Below, one piece after another: positions 1 through 8,715 of a stretch of 64,000 nucleotides of DNA (its first letter is position 1; each line of letters begins with the position of its first letter). The translations under genes were made by a program, and so were the position numbers. Source of the DNA: Lignipirellula cremea (GTDB taxonomy: Bacteria > Planctomycetota > Planctomycetia > Pirellulales > Pirellulaceae); contig NZ_CP036433.1 in the NCBI RefSeq assembly GCF_007751035.1, positions 1,655,001 to 1,719,000 on the forward strand. Direction: 5' to 3'. The notes under the pieces were generated by a model. That model was not told the origin of the DNA and searched no databases. It saw only the letters and a list, made by a program, of their open reading frames with translations.

Positions 1-1682
1 CGGCGGCCATCGGCTCCGGTCCGGGTGGGATGTTCCGCCAGCACCCGGGCGGCCGGACGCAGATCGGCCGTCTCCAGCATCCAGTACATACCCGGCAGTT
101 TTCGCCAGGTTTCGTACGAGTCCGAGTCGCTGTTTCCCAGCTGGAACGGGGCCGTCGCCAGACCAAGCGGCGTAGGAACCATGCGGAAGCTGTCCAGGAT
201 CGTCGCATCAGGCGGCGGAGCTGAAGCCAGATCGATCGAGAACGGGAAGAGCGACTCCAACGGCGTATCGCGATACTGCATCGGCATCGATCGCGGTCCA
301 GCGATGAACACCACGCCGCCGCCGTGCTCCTGAACGAAGTCGGAAATATCCTGCAGCGAGGACTTGCTGAGCATCGACGGATCCAGATCCCCCAGGATCA
401 GCACGTCGTAACGGAACAGCTCCTCGCGATTCACAGGGAACAACCGCTCGGCTGTTTCATCCTGGGTCGCATACGCCAGATCGGCCTCCTGCAGCACGGT
501 CGTCAGTTCGATGCTTTTGGCGGCCGGATCGCTTTTTTTCAACTGGCGTCCCAGCAGCGATTTCAGATAGCGAAACTCATAGTTGGGATAACCCTGGGCC
601 AGCAGCACCCTGATCGTTTCATCGCGCACGGCGACCTGCTGTGACTGGCGGTTGTTCTCAAAGTTGATTTCCCCCTTGCGCTGCTCCACTTCGACCGTAT
701 ATTCGAACTCGCCCGTTTCTCCGGGACGATGGGACAGCCGCACGCTTTGCGCTCCGGGCCCCTGCAGGACGACCGTTTGTTCGTCGAGGACGCCGGCCTG
801 GTCTTCTCGTTTGAGACGCACCACGACCGATTCGCCGTCGAAGCCTTCGGCCGACAGTTTGACATCGAAGTTAGCCACATCGTCGACAAACACCATTTCA
901 CTGGCCAGCAGGTCGGTCAGACGCAGGTCGCGGGCCGGCTCTTCATTCCCCAGGCCGACGACGTACAGCGGCACATTTTTGCGACGGGCGTACTCGGCCG
1001 CTTCCGACAGGGAACGCCCGACGGTGGTAATGCCGTCGGTCAACAGGATCATGGCCGCGGTCGGTCGTCCGCGCTGGGTCTCGAGGATATCGCGCAGGCC
1101 GCTGCCGAGTTCGCTGGTTGGTTGCTGGGGCTCCAGTTGCCGCAAGCGATCCAGGACGTCGCCCTCGCCGGAAAGCACGCGCGCCGATCCACCCAGGCGA
1201 AAGAACTTCAGGTTGTACCGTTCCCGCAGTCGGGCCAGCAGCTCGCCATCGTTCTCGACCAGTAAGGCCTGGGCCAGGTGCAGCCGGGTCGGCTTGGAAA
1301 GGCTCGCCGAGGCCAGCAACTGGGCGACGGCGGTGCGCAGCTGTTCGCTGGGGTACTGGTCCTCGATCGCCATGCTTTCGGAATCGTCGATCGCAATGAC
1401 CAGATCGGGCAGATCTGTTTTGTGGCGATGCCGCATCCAGCCGTACAGCATCAGCACGACGATCGCCAGCAGGGCGAAGCGAATCAGCCCCAGCCCGGCC
1501 CGCATTTTCCAGCCGGCCATGCCGCGTTCGCGGTAGTAGTTGTAGCCCACATAAGCAGCGCCGGCGAGCGCAGCCAGCACCACCAGCCCCGGCGGCAGCA
1601 CCCAGGTGGGCAGCACTTTGGTGACCAGGCCCTCGCCCTGCGCCAGGAGGTGCGTAACCGAAGTGTCGATCAAGGGCGCCAT
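1..1682 (-). CDS. VWA domain plus glutamine-amidotransferase-like membrane protein (partial, runs off the left edge)
   Basis: The minus-strand frame stays open from 1682 to the window edge, giving about 560 codons with no stop, so the C-terminus is missing. Two N-terminal membrane segments lie at about residues 24-48 and 62-82. A von Willebrand A domain follows, with a MIDAS motif D99-x-S101-x-S103 in AIDDSESM and the later MILLTDG threonine region. After an immunoglobulin-like stretch comes an amidotransferase-fold region (VLILGDLDPS, then GGGVVFIAGP). This layout is known from large planctomycete membrane proteins near Bat/MoxR-type gene sets; the function is not established. I chose ATG 1682 because GAGG lies about 7 nt upstream; ATG 1721 in the same frame is the alternative. 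It diverges from the DUF1559 gene at 1911. Confidence 0.8.
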   Translation of the reverse strand, partial: MAPLIDTSVTHLLAQGEGLVTKVLPTWVLPPGLVVLAALAGAAYVGYNYYRERGMAGWKMRAGLGLIRFALLAIVVLMLYGWMRHRHKTDLPDLVIAIDDSESMAIEDQYPSEQLRTAVAQLLASASLSKPTRLHLAQALLVENDGELLARLRERYNLKFFRLGGSARVLSGEGDVLDRLRQLEPQQPTSELGSGLRDILETQRGRPTAAMILLTDGITTVGRSLSEAAEYARRKNVPLYVVGLGNEEPARDLRLTDLLASEMVFVDDVANFDVKLSAEGFDGESVVVRLKREDQAGVLDEQTVVLQGPGAQSVRLSHRPGETGEFEYTVEVEQRKGEINFENNRQSQQVAVRDETIRVLLAQGYPNYEFRYLKSLLGRQLKKSDPAAKSIELTTVLQEADLAYATQDETAERLFPVNREELFRYDVLILGDLDPSMLSKSSLQDISDFVQEHGGGVVFIAGPRSMPMQYRDTPLESLFPFSIDLASAPPPDATILDSFRMVPTPLGLATAPFQLGNSDSDSYETWRKLPGMYWMLETADLRPAARVLAEHPTRTGADGR

Positions 1683-1910
1683 GGGCCGCCTCAGAGGAAA
1701 TGCCAGCAGGCTATGCGTCATGCTTCCGGCGCCGTCTCGCCGCCTGCTTCGCACCGCCTTTTTCACTCCTGTTGATCATGACGCATGCCGTACCGTTCCA
1801 CAAGCCGCGGCAAAGCTACGGCTTTCGCAGGGGACGCACTGCAGCCATAATGACCAGCGACGGCAGGGAGGCAGATTCTTCGAAGATCCTTATCTAATCG
1901 GGAGACTCAC

Positions 1911-3500
1911 ATGCACCGGTTCTTTTCCCTGGCAATACCCGCCTGGCTGGTCCTGACGGCGACGCCGGCCGCGTTCGCCCAGCCGGGGCTCAACACGCGA
2001 TTTATTCCCGCGCAGGCGTTCGCCGCGGTGGTGGCCCGGCCGCAAGCGGTGCTGGAACGGGAGTCGCTGGACCTGCTGCCGCGAGAGATCATCACGGCGG
2101 CCGGGATGGAGGAGCTGGGTTTCGATCCGGCCAAAATAGAACAGATCACGGGTATTCTCGCCCTGACGCGGCCCCTTCCCAGCGAGCCCGAAACGGGCGT
2201 GATTGTGACCTTTAGCGCGCCTTATCAGCTCGGCGAGAAACTGACCTCCAAGTTTACGCGGGATGCCGACGGGAAGCGGTACCGTTCAAATCGACCTGGT
2301 CAACTGCTGGATATGGTTCGCGTCAGCGACACGGTGCTGCTGGCCGGCACGCCGGCCTTGCTGGAAACGATGGTGGAAACCACGGCGACCGATTCGCCCC
2401 TGATCCGCATGATGACTGCCCAGCCGCCCAAACATGACTTCACCGGCTATCTGGCGCTCGAATCGCTCCAGACGCAGCTCCAGGAAAGAGTGAAACACGC
2501 TCCTCCTTTGCCGCCGCCGCTGCAGCCGTTGCTGGAAGTTCCCGATCATCTGAAATCGGTCATGTTCATTACCAACCTGAAAACCATGAGCGAAATGCAG
2601 ATGGGCGTGCAGCTGACGGGCTATAACGCCGCTTCCACCGATCGCCTGGCGGAGATTGCCGACGGCGGAATCACATTCGCCAGGGAAATGATCCTGAGCG
2701 AAGCGAAGGCCGAACTGAACCCGCTTGACGCTATCCAGGCCGCGATGGCCGCCTATATGGATCGCATGGCCGACACCACGGTGAAAGCTCTGGAGCCCCA
2801 GCGTCGCGGCGACAGCCTGGTGCTGATGACCAACGGCAACGCCGTCGCCGGGCCGATGCTGGTGGCGATGCTGCTGCCGGCGATCCAGCAGGCCCGCCAG
2901 GCGGCCCGTCGCGTCGACAGCTCGAACAACCTGCGGGAAATTGTGCTGGCGATGCACAACTATCATGACACCTATAGAAAGTTTCCGGCGCCTGCGATTT
3001 ATAGCGAAGACGGCAAGCCGCTGCTGAGCTGGCGCGTCGCCATTTTACCGTATCTCGAAGAGACGGCCCTGTACCAGCAGTTCCATCTGGACGAACCGTG
3101 GGACAGCGAACACAACCTCAAACTGGCGGAGCAAATGCCCGCGGTGTTCGCCGCGGCCGGTCTGGACCTGGGGAACAAAACGGTTTACCAGGCCGTCACC
3201 GGTCCGGGGACGGCGTTCGAAGGAACCGCAGGACAGTCGATTGCCGGCTTTACCGACGGAACTTCCAACACGATCCTGCTCGTCGAGACCGACAAGGGGC
3301 AGGCCGTCGAATGGACGAAGCCGGGTGACTATCTGTTCGACAACGACAACCCGAACCACGATCTGGGCGGAAACCGTCCCGAGGGTTTTCTAACCGGCTT
3401 TGCCGACGGTTCCGTACGCGTCCTCTCGCCGACGATCGACCAGGACACGCTTCGCAACCTGCTGCGGCGGAACGACGGCAACGTCGTCGGCGACTTTTAA
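1911..3500 (+). CDS. DUF1559 domain-containing secreted protein, paralogue A
   Basis: This is a 529-residue exported protein with a cleavable-looking signal peptide (about residues 1-22, ending AFAQP). Its first 300 residues have no recognised fold. The DUF1559 region then begins with a hydrophobic helix and the hallmark [19 protein letters not shown], followed by [14 protein letters not shown] and the C-terminal FADGSVR block. In typical planctomycete DUF1559 proteins the pilin-like helix sits at the extreme N-terminus; here it is internal. The biochemical role is unknown. It lies 101 bp upstream of a paralogue of identical length, so the two probably arose by tandem duplication and may be co-transcribed. 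Confidence 0.9.
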   Translation: MHRFFSLAIPAWLVLTATPAAFAQPGLNTRFIPAQAFAAVVARPQAVLERESLDLLPREIITAAGMEELGFDPAKIEQITGILALTRPLPSEPETGVIVTFSAPYQLGEKLTSKFTRDADGKRYRSNRPGQLLDMVRVSDTVLLAGTPALLETMVETTATDSPLIRMMTAQPPKHDFTGYLALESLQTQLQERVKHAPPLPPPLQPLLEVPDHLKSVMFITNLKTMSEMQMGVQLTGYNAASTDRLAEIADGGITFAREMILSEAKAELNPLDAIQAAMAAYMDRMADTTVKALEPQRRGDSLVLMTNGNAVAGPMLVAMLLPAIQQARQAARRVDSSNNLREIVLAMHNYHDTYRKFPAPAIYSEDGKPLLSWRVAILPYLEETALYQQFHLDEPWDSEHNLKLAEQMPAVFAAAGLDLGNKTVYQAVTGPGTAFEGTAGQSIAGFTDGTSNTILLVETDKGQAVEWTKPGDYLFDNDNPNHDLGGNRPEGFLTGFADGSVRVLSPTIDQDTLRNLLRRNDGNVVGDF

Positions 3501-3601
3501 GTAGTCGCTGTGATGCACGCTTTTCGCTCGATCCGCTACCGATTCCCGTATGAACTTTGTCGGGGCGGACGCATACACAACCTTTCCTTCGAGAGACTTC
3601 C

Positions 3602-5191
3602 ATGCAACGCTTTTTGACCCTGGCGATGCTCGCCTTGCTGGGCGGCACGGCGACGACGGCCGCGCTGGCCCAGCCTGCCGTGACGACGCAATACATTCCT
3701 TCCCGGGCGTACGCCGCCGTGATTGGCCGGCCGGAGGCGATCCTGCAGAAGGAGGCTCTGGACCTGTTGCCGCGGGAGATTTTTTCCGCCGCCGGCCTGC
3801 AGACGCTGGGCCTGGACCCGACAAAAATCGAACAGATCACTGGCATTATCGCCACGGACGGCGCGCTGACCGATCCGCCGCAGGCGGGCATGATCGTTCG
3901 CTTTACTGCCCCCTACGCGCTCGGCGGGAACCTGGCCGCCCAGTACGACGCGGACGCCGACGGCAAGACGCTTCGCCCCCGCGATCCGTCCTTGCCAGTG
4001 CTGTACAAAATGAGCGACACCGTCCTGCTGGGCGGCACGACCGATCTGGTGCAGGAGATGGCCCAGGCTCGCCCTGCCGACTCCGCCCTGCTTCGCATGA
4101 TCACCGCCCAGCCCCCGCGGAGCGATATTACCGTGTACGCGGCGCTGGAAATGATCCAGCCGCAGCTCCAGGCGCTGGTGCAGGACGCGCCGCCGTTGCC
4201 GGGGCCGTTCCAGCCGTTGCTGGAACTCCCCGACCATTTGAAATCGCTGATGATGATCGCCAATGTGAAAGCGATGAATGAAATCCAGCTGGGCGTGCAG
4301 CTGACCGGTTACAACGCCGCCTCGACCGATCGGCTGGCGGAAATCTTGACTGGCAGCATGGCTATCGGCAAAGAGATGGCTGTGAACCAGGCGAAGATGG
4401 ACCTGGATCCGGCCGACCCGATCCAGAACGCCACGGCCGCGTATGTCGACCGGGTGGCCGATGCGATCGAGAAATCGCTGCAGCCCCAGCGCCGCGGCGA
4501 CAGCCTGGTCGTGATGATGAACAACAGCGCCGCCGTCGCCCCCGGCGTGATGGTCGCCTTGCTGCTGCCCGCCGTCCAGGCGGCCCGGGAAGCGGCCCGT
4601 CGCTCGCAAAGCTCCAACAACCTGAAGCAGATCGTCCTGGCGATGCACAACTACCTCGATAGCCACAAGGCCTTTCCGGCCGCGGCCATCTACAGCGCCG
4701 ACGGTAAACCGCTGCTGAGCTGGCGCGTCGCCATGTTGCCTTATCTGGAAGAGAATGCACTGTACGAGCAGTTCCACCTGGATGAACCGTGGGACAGCGA
4801 GCACAACATCAAACTGCTGGATCAAATGCCGGAGACCTATCGCAATCCGAACCTGGAGCTGACCACCAAAACCAATTATCTGGCAGTGACAGGAGCCGGC
4901 GCTGTTTTTGAGGGAACCAAAGGCCGCAGCATTCAGGAGATCACCGACGGCACCTCGACGACGATTCTGGTGGTCGAAGCCAACGCGGACCAGGCCGTCG
5001 AGTGGACGAAGCCGGCGGACTACACGATTGATCCGGAAAACTCGATGCAGAACCTGGGCGACCTGCGCGACGGCGGATTCCTTGCCGCCTTTGCCGACGG
5101 CTCCGTGCACTTCCTGCAGCAGACGATCGACCGGAAAATGCTCGGCCGCCTGCTGACCCGCAACGACGGCTGGCCCACCCAGGTTCCGTGA
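3602..5191 (+). CDS. DUF1559 domain-containing secreted protein, paralogue B
   Basis: This tandem paralogue of the gene at 1911 also has 529 residues when started at ATG 3602. I prefer that start to the upstream ATG at 3557 because it puts a signal peptide ([20 protein letters not shown]) first and aligns the whole protein with its neighbour. The DUF1559 part starts near residue 305 with [20 protein letters not shown], the sequence that forms the N-terminal prepilin-like helix in ordinary family members, and continues through [18 protein letters not shown]. The N-terminal 280 residues are conserved between the two paralogues ([32 protein letters not shown]). Function is unknown. A GC-rich hairpin follows at 5211-5234 and the IS element begins about 130 bp downstream. 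Confidence 0.9.
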   Translation: MQRFLTLAMLALLGGTATTAALAQPAVTTQYIPSRAYAAVIGRPEAILQKEALDLLPREIFSAAGLQTLGLDPTKIEQITGIIATDGALTDPPQAGMIVRFTAPYALGGNLAAQYDADADGKTLRPRDPSLPVLYKMSDTVLLGGTTDLVQEMAQARPADSALLRMITAQPPRSDITVYAALEMIQPQLQALVQDAPPLPGPFQPLLELPDHLKSLMMIANVKAMNEIQLGVQLTGYNAASTDRLAEILTGSMAIGKEMAVNQAKMDLDPADPIQNATAAYVDRVADAIEKSLQPQRRGDSLVVMMNNSAAVAPGVMVALLLPAVQAAREAARRSQSSNNLKQIVLAMHNYLDSHKAFPAAAIYSADGKPLLSWRVAMLPYLEENALYEQFHLDEPWDSEHNIKLLDQMPETYRNPNLELTTKTNYLAVTGAGAVFEGTKGRSIQEITDGTSTTILVVEANADQAVEWTKPADYTIDPENSMQNLGDLRDGGFLAAFADGSVHFLQQTIDRKMLGRLLTRNDGWPTQVP

Positions 5192-5210
5192 TCGTAACCC
5201 GTCGCGACAA

Positions 5211-5234
5211 GCCAGCGCCGGGCGCGGCGCTGGC
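5211..5234. terminator. GC-rich stem-loop after the DUF1559 pair
   Basis: A perfect 9-bp stem (GCCAGCGCC / GGCGCTGGC) with a 6-nt loop starts 20 bp after the DUF1559 B stop codon. No T-run follows, so intrinsic termination is uncertain; it could be a 3' stabiliser or a chance GC palindrome. Confidence 0.35.
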
Positions 5235-5319
5235 AGTCGATGCCCGCACTGACGGCGCAATGAGTCCCTGTCAGTTTCTGGTTCGTCGTTCTGAGGCAGA
5301 ACAGACGCCGGACAGTCGA

Positions 5320-6901
5320 CTTTCACTCCGAGGCTGTGAATTTATCCTTGGGGCCTGGTCCTTTTGGTGGTGGGTGTTAAAAGTAGGGGATGAATACTCA
5401 AAATACTTCAGCAACGGCTCGAGTCAATCGTCCAGAACGTCATCAGGTCACCATGCGGTTTTTATCGTTGGACCAGATGTTGCCGCGTGACCATCGCGCC
5501 CGCGCCGTCTGGGAGTTTGTCAACCAGATGGATCTGGAGCCGTTCTACGCCAAGATTGTTGTCGACGAGCATCGGGCCGGCCGCACCGCGATCGCGCCTG
5601 AGGTGCTCTTCGCACTCTGGCTGCTGGCCACGATCGATGGCGTGGGCAGCGCCCGGGAACTGGGGCGACGCTGCGACAGCAAGTCCGCTACAGGACACAT
5701 ACCCTATCTCTGGATTTGCGGCGAGGTCTCGGTGAATTATCATTCGCTAAGCAATTTTCGGGTGAAACACCCTGAATTCCTGGAAGCGGCGCTGGTCGAC
5801 AGCGTGACGGCGATGATCCACAGCGGCCTCGTCCCCCTGGAAACCATCGCACAAGACGGCATGCGCACCCGCGCCAGCGCCGGCCGGAGTTCGTTCCGTC
5901 GTGAGCCCACGCTGCGAGAACTGCAGCAGCAGGCCCAGACGCATGTCGACCAATTGAAGCAGGAAAACGAGAACGAAGCCGAGGGCCAAACCGGCGACGC
6001 GCGTTGCCAGGCCGCCCAGGACAGGGCGGCTCGCGAACGCCTGAAACGCGTCGATGCGGCGCTCGCCGAACGCGACAAGCTGGCCGAGCAGCGAGAGAAA
6101 CGGAAAAAAGGCGACGGCGTCAAAACCCGCTGCAGCACGACCGACCCGCAAGCCCGCAACATGAAGGTGGCCAACGGCGGTTACGAGCCGGCGTACAACG
6201 TGCAGTTCGCCACCGACGCCGACGCCAGGGTGATCGTCGGCGTCGATGTGACGAACGAAGGCACCGACGGAGGCCAGCTGCCGCCCATGCTGCAGAAGAT
6301 CGAGAAGTCCTATAAAAAGCGGCCCAAACACGCCCTGGTCGACGGCGGCTATAACACCATCGAGAGCGTCACAGCTGTGGAAGAAACCGGCTGCAAGGTC
6401 GTCTCTCCGATCCAGCGAACCAGGCAGCTGGAGGCGCACGGGAAAGATCCTAGCGCTCGCCAGAAAAGGGACACGGACGCCTACGCCGCGTTTCGCACGC
6501 GGATGGCGACCAAGGAGTACAAAGAGCTGTATAAGAAGCGGCCGTCGGTGGCGGAGTTCCCCAACGCCGACTGTCGGAACCGGAACCTGCGACAGTTCAA
6601 CGTCCGTGGCCTGGTGAAGGTGAAAGCCGTCGCGATATGGCACGCACTTGCGTTCAACTTAATCCGCCTGATGAACTTCGCGGCCGTCGCCGCCGATTCC
6701 AACGCATAACCCAAACAGGCCCGCGGCCGCAAAAAACACCGGCCAAGCCAATATCCGCCCCATTCGACAACCCAAGCGGCGCCAAGGACGCCGAACGCCA
6801 ACCGAAAAATCTCACCGCCGAGTCCGGCCGATCAAAAATTCGGCGTCGGAAAAAAAAGAAACGACCGCCCCCGCGATAGATTCACAGCCTCTCCGTGAAA
6901 G
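5320..6901 (+). mobile_element. IS1182-like insertion sequence
   Basis: A single transposase gene is enclosed by long imperfect terminal inverted repeats. The left end reads CTTTCAC-TCC-GAGGCTGTGAAT-T-TATC from 5320. The reverse complement of the right end reads CTTTCAC-GGA-GAGGCTGTGAAT-C-TATC, ending at 6901. The arms therefore agree over about 29 bp apart from a 3-bp core mismatch and one further difference. The minimal element would be 5330-6891. I could not find a convincing target duplication (TCGA to the left, ATCG to the right). The complete gene and good ends suggest a fairly recent insertion. Confidence 0.85.
5390..6709 (+). CDS. IS1182-family transposase
   Basis: This 439-residue DDE transposase appears intact. 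An N-terminal DUF772-like domain (about 25-130) holds FALWLLATIDGVGSAREL and the family hallmark VNYHSLSNFR. The first catalytic Asp is probably D156 in IAQDGMRTRASAG. A charged coiled-coil region (about 175-240) is followed by the DDE_Tnp core with YNVQFATDADARVIVGVDV and ALVDGGYNT (D318). The C-terminal NLRQFNVRGLVKVKA and WHALAFNLIRL match IS1182 members. GTAGGGG lies immediately before the ATG. Its inverted repeats differ from those of the nearby MITE at 6949, so it is not an obvious source of mobilisation for that element. Confidence 0.92.
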   Translation: MNTQNTSATARVNRPERHQVTMRFLSLDQMLPRDHRARAVWEFVNQMDLEPFYAKIVVDEHRAGRTAIAPEVLFALWLLATIDGVGSARELGRRCDSKSATGHIPYLWICGEVSVNYHSLSNFRVKHPEFLEAALVDSVTAMIHSGLVPLETIAQDGMRTRASAGRSSFRREPTLRELQQQAQTHVDQLKQENENEAEGQTGDARCQAAQDRAARERLKRVDAALAERDKLAEQREKRKKGDGVKTRCSTTDPQARNMKVANGGYEPAYNVQFATDADARVIVGVDVTNEGTDGGQLPPMLQKIEKSYKKRPKHALVDGGYNTIESVTAVEETGCKVVSPIQRTRQLEAHGKDPSARQKRDTDAYAAFRTRMATKEYKELYKKRPSVAEFPNADCRNRNLRQFNVRGLVKVKAVAIWHALAFNLIRLMNFAAVAADSNA

Positions 6902-6948
6902 ATCGCGTTCTTTGGCGGAGCAAAAGACGACTTTCCGAAAGACGCTAC

Positions 6949-7072
6949 TGCTGCGTCAATCTTCAATCTTAGAGTGAGCGATTTCGGCCGTGCTGCTGTG
7001 CTGCCAAAAAAACCGTGGGCTAGCGCCCGGCGGCTGATTGAGAGAAACCTGATTTTATAGTTTGACGCACCA
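6949..7072. mobile_element. 124-bp MITE, copy 1, with CTAC target duplication
   Basis: The element has short terminal inverted repeats: TGCTGCGTCAA on the left, and TTGACGCACCA on the right (reverse complement TGGTGCGTCAA). It is flanked by a perfect 4-bp direct repeat CTAC (6945-6948 and 7073-7076). It is non-coding and about 96% identical by eye to the element at 54700-54823, with five differences counted. The interior carries a run of seven A residues and the palindrome-bearing core GGGCTAGCGCCCGGCGGCTG. No transposase with matching ends is visible in the window. Confidence 0.9.
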
Positions 7073-7101
7073 CTACGGCCCTCGCCGTGCTTACCGGCCG
7101 C

Positions 7102-7518
7102 TTACTTGCGAGCGATTGCGTGCAGCGGGCCGGGCGCCAGGGGGCTTTGAGAGATGAGCAGCTCTTCGACGACGCGGCCGCCGATCAGATGCTCCTGGAT
7201 GATCCGCTCCAGGACGGCGGGCCGGCAGCGGCCGTACCAGGACCCCTCGGGGAACACGACCGCCAAGGGGCCGTGTTTGCAAACGTCCAGGCAGTAGGAC
7301 TTGGACTGCAGGATCCCGCCGCGACGGGCCAGCTTGAGTTCTTTGAGACGTTTTTTGAGATAGTTCCAGGCCTCTTCCATCTCTTTTTTGGAAGCGCACT
7401 TGGCCGTTTTCTTGTCGTAGCAGAGCAGGATGTGCCGCTGCGCCGCATCGACGCCCAGTTTGGAGGCGACATGGCCAGCTTTCTCGCGGTCCTTGTCGAG
7501 GGAACCCATAAGCAGCAT
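7102..7518 (-). CDS. Thioredoxin-like (2Fe-2S) ferredoxin domain protein
   Basis: The product of up to 138 residues resembles thioredoxin-like [2Fe-2S] ferredoxins. The first cysteine pair lies in [13 protein letters not shown] and the second in [11 protein letters not shown], followed by [12 protein letters not shown] and the C-terminal [12 protein letters not shown]. These are the expected cluster ligands and the family's conserved tail. It is probably cytoplasmic, with no signal peptide. [10 protein letters not shown], three codons downstream, is an equally plausible start because no clear Shine-Dalgarno sequence precedes either ATG. It lies downstream of the cytochrome c'-like gene on the same strand, which may hint at a redox role, but a 93-bp gap containing a duplicated 20-mer separates them. 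Confidence 0.85.
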   Translation of the reverse strand: MLLMGSLDKDREKAGHVASKLGVDAAQRHILLCYDKKTAKCASKKEMEEAWNYLKKRLKELKLARRGGILQSKSYCLDVCKHGPLAVVFPEGSWYGRCRPAVLERIIQEHLIGGRVVEELLISQSPLAPGPLHAIARK

Positions 7519-7580
7519 CAGCGGTCAAAAGGAGGAAACGGCGGTGCGAGCGAACGGACGGCGCCCCGACTACCGATAAA

Positions 7581-7630
7581 ATAGCTTACGTTTAGCCGCG
7601 ATAGCTGACGTTTAGCCGCGATAGCTTTCG
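7581..7630. repeat. 20-bp tandem duplication across the 3' end of the cytochrome gene
   Basis: ATAGCTTACGTTTAGCCGCG (7581-7600) is followed directly by ATAGCTGACGTTTAGCCGCG (7601-7620) and a partial third copy, ATAGCTTTCG. On the minus strand the repeat spans the last codons and stop of the cytochrome c'-like gene, so the SYRG-stop sequence is duplicated downstream. Confidence 0.85.
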
Positions 7631-8583
7631 TGGCACCCGCTGCACGACTTGCTGATGTCGCCCACGCCCTGGCTGGCCTGGTCGTAGCTGTCGTTTTTCA
7701 CCGCATCGACAATCATCCGGGCGCCGTTGCGCATTTGGTCGCAGAAATCGGTGTAGTCGCTGTCGCTGGAATCTTCCATGCCGTCCTGTTTGAGGATCTC
7801 GGCGACGGCGGCGATCATTTCCGCCTCGTGGGTGATCTTTTCTTTGTTCGCTTTGAACTGTTCCGCGTTGGAAGTCAGCGGCTGCAGCACGCCTTGCTGG
7901 GCCGTTTCAATCCGCTGCATGAGCGGGCTGCGGTCGCACACCTCGCCCCAGGACGCTTTCCGATCCGGTTCGGTGGGAGCCGAAAAAGCAGAGCCGCCGA
8001 CCAGATCGCTCAGATCCTGGCGTCGCAGTTTGGCCTCGTTGTAAACCTGGTCCGTCGCCGTGGACGAGTTACGGGCGGTGCGGGCGAAGACTTCGCGAAT
8101 GGCGGGGGCCGTGTCTTGCCAGCGCACTTTGCCATCGTACTCGGCCACAATGGCGAACATCGCCGCCGCCACGGAGCAGTGCCTGCGGACCAGCTTGAAG
8201 CCGCCGCTTTTGAATTTGGTCGGCGTGGTGACATCGGCGTCGAGCTTGAGTTTGACCCCTTTGATTTCATTCTCCAGCGTCATCGGAGAAATCACCTTCG
8301 ACCAGGCGTACAGACCGCCGCCTGGCTCATCGGAACCGCCGCCTGAATTCCCGCCCCCGCCGCCGGGCGCGCGGGCCGGAGCGCTCAGGTTCGGCGGGCG
8401 ATCGCCGACCAGCCCTTCGTTAAATACGTCTTTGAAGAAGATGCCGCTGGAGGCCGAGGGGGAGAATGCTGGTCGCTTGGCGCGGCGACTGGCGCGTTCG
8501 CCTTTGCCCTGCGCCCAGGCGACCGCCTGCACCAGGATCAGGAACGCCAGGATCACTACCGCGAACTTTGCCAATGTCTTCAT
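7612..8583 (-). CDS. Cytochrome c'-like exported haem protein
   Basis: Starting at ATG 8583 gives 323 residues with a clear Sec signal peptide (MKTLAKFAVVILAFLILVQA, then AWAQG). An in-frame upstream extension to 8658 would bury that signal and is rejected. A glycine/proline-rich low-complexity stretch lies near residues 70-90. The C-terminus ends in C314-S-G-C317-H318-ESYRG, a haem c attachment site placed at the end of the chain as in cytochrome c' proteins. The preceding helices (PLTSNAEQF, MRNGARMIVDAVKND, QASQGVGDISKSC) fit a four-helix c'-type domain. It is likely periplasmic; an electron-transfer or gas-sensing role is inferred from the fold. The N-terminal half has no recognised domain. 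Confidence 0.8.
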   Translation of the reverse strand: MKTLAKFAVVILAFLILVQAVAWAQGKGERASRRAKRPAFSPSASSGIFFKDVFNEGLVGDRPPNLSAPARAPGGGGGNSGGGSDEPGGGLYAWSKVISPMTLENEIKGVKLKLDADVTTPTKFKSGGFKLVRRHCSVAAAMFAIVAEYDGKVRWQDTAPAIREVFARTARNSSTATDQVYNEAKLRRQDLSDLVGGSAFSAPTEPDRKASWGEVCDRSPLMQRIETAQQGVLQPLTSNAEQFKANKEKITHEAEMIAAVAEILKQDGMEDSSDSDYTDFCDQMRNGARMIVDAVKNDSYDQASQGVGDISKSCSGCHESYRG

Positions 8584-8715
8584 GGCCAATGCCTTTGAAA
8601 AGGAGATAAGGGCCGTCTCAATCGCCGCCGGCGCCGCTTTCTCTCTATTATCGGACAAAATTCCCCAGGCGCCAGCGCCCCGCCGCCATCGAGCAAAGCG
8701 ATCGTGCCGCGAGTC

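Noticed and set aside
3536-5326. Long open frame of about 596 codons on the minus strand
   Set aside because: It lies antisense to the DUF1559 B gene, is His/Arg/Gly/Gln-rich without any domain, and extends only because of high GC.
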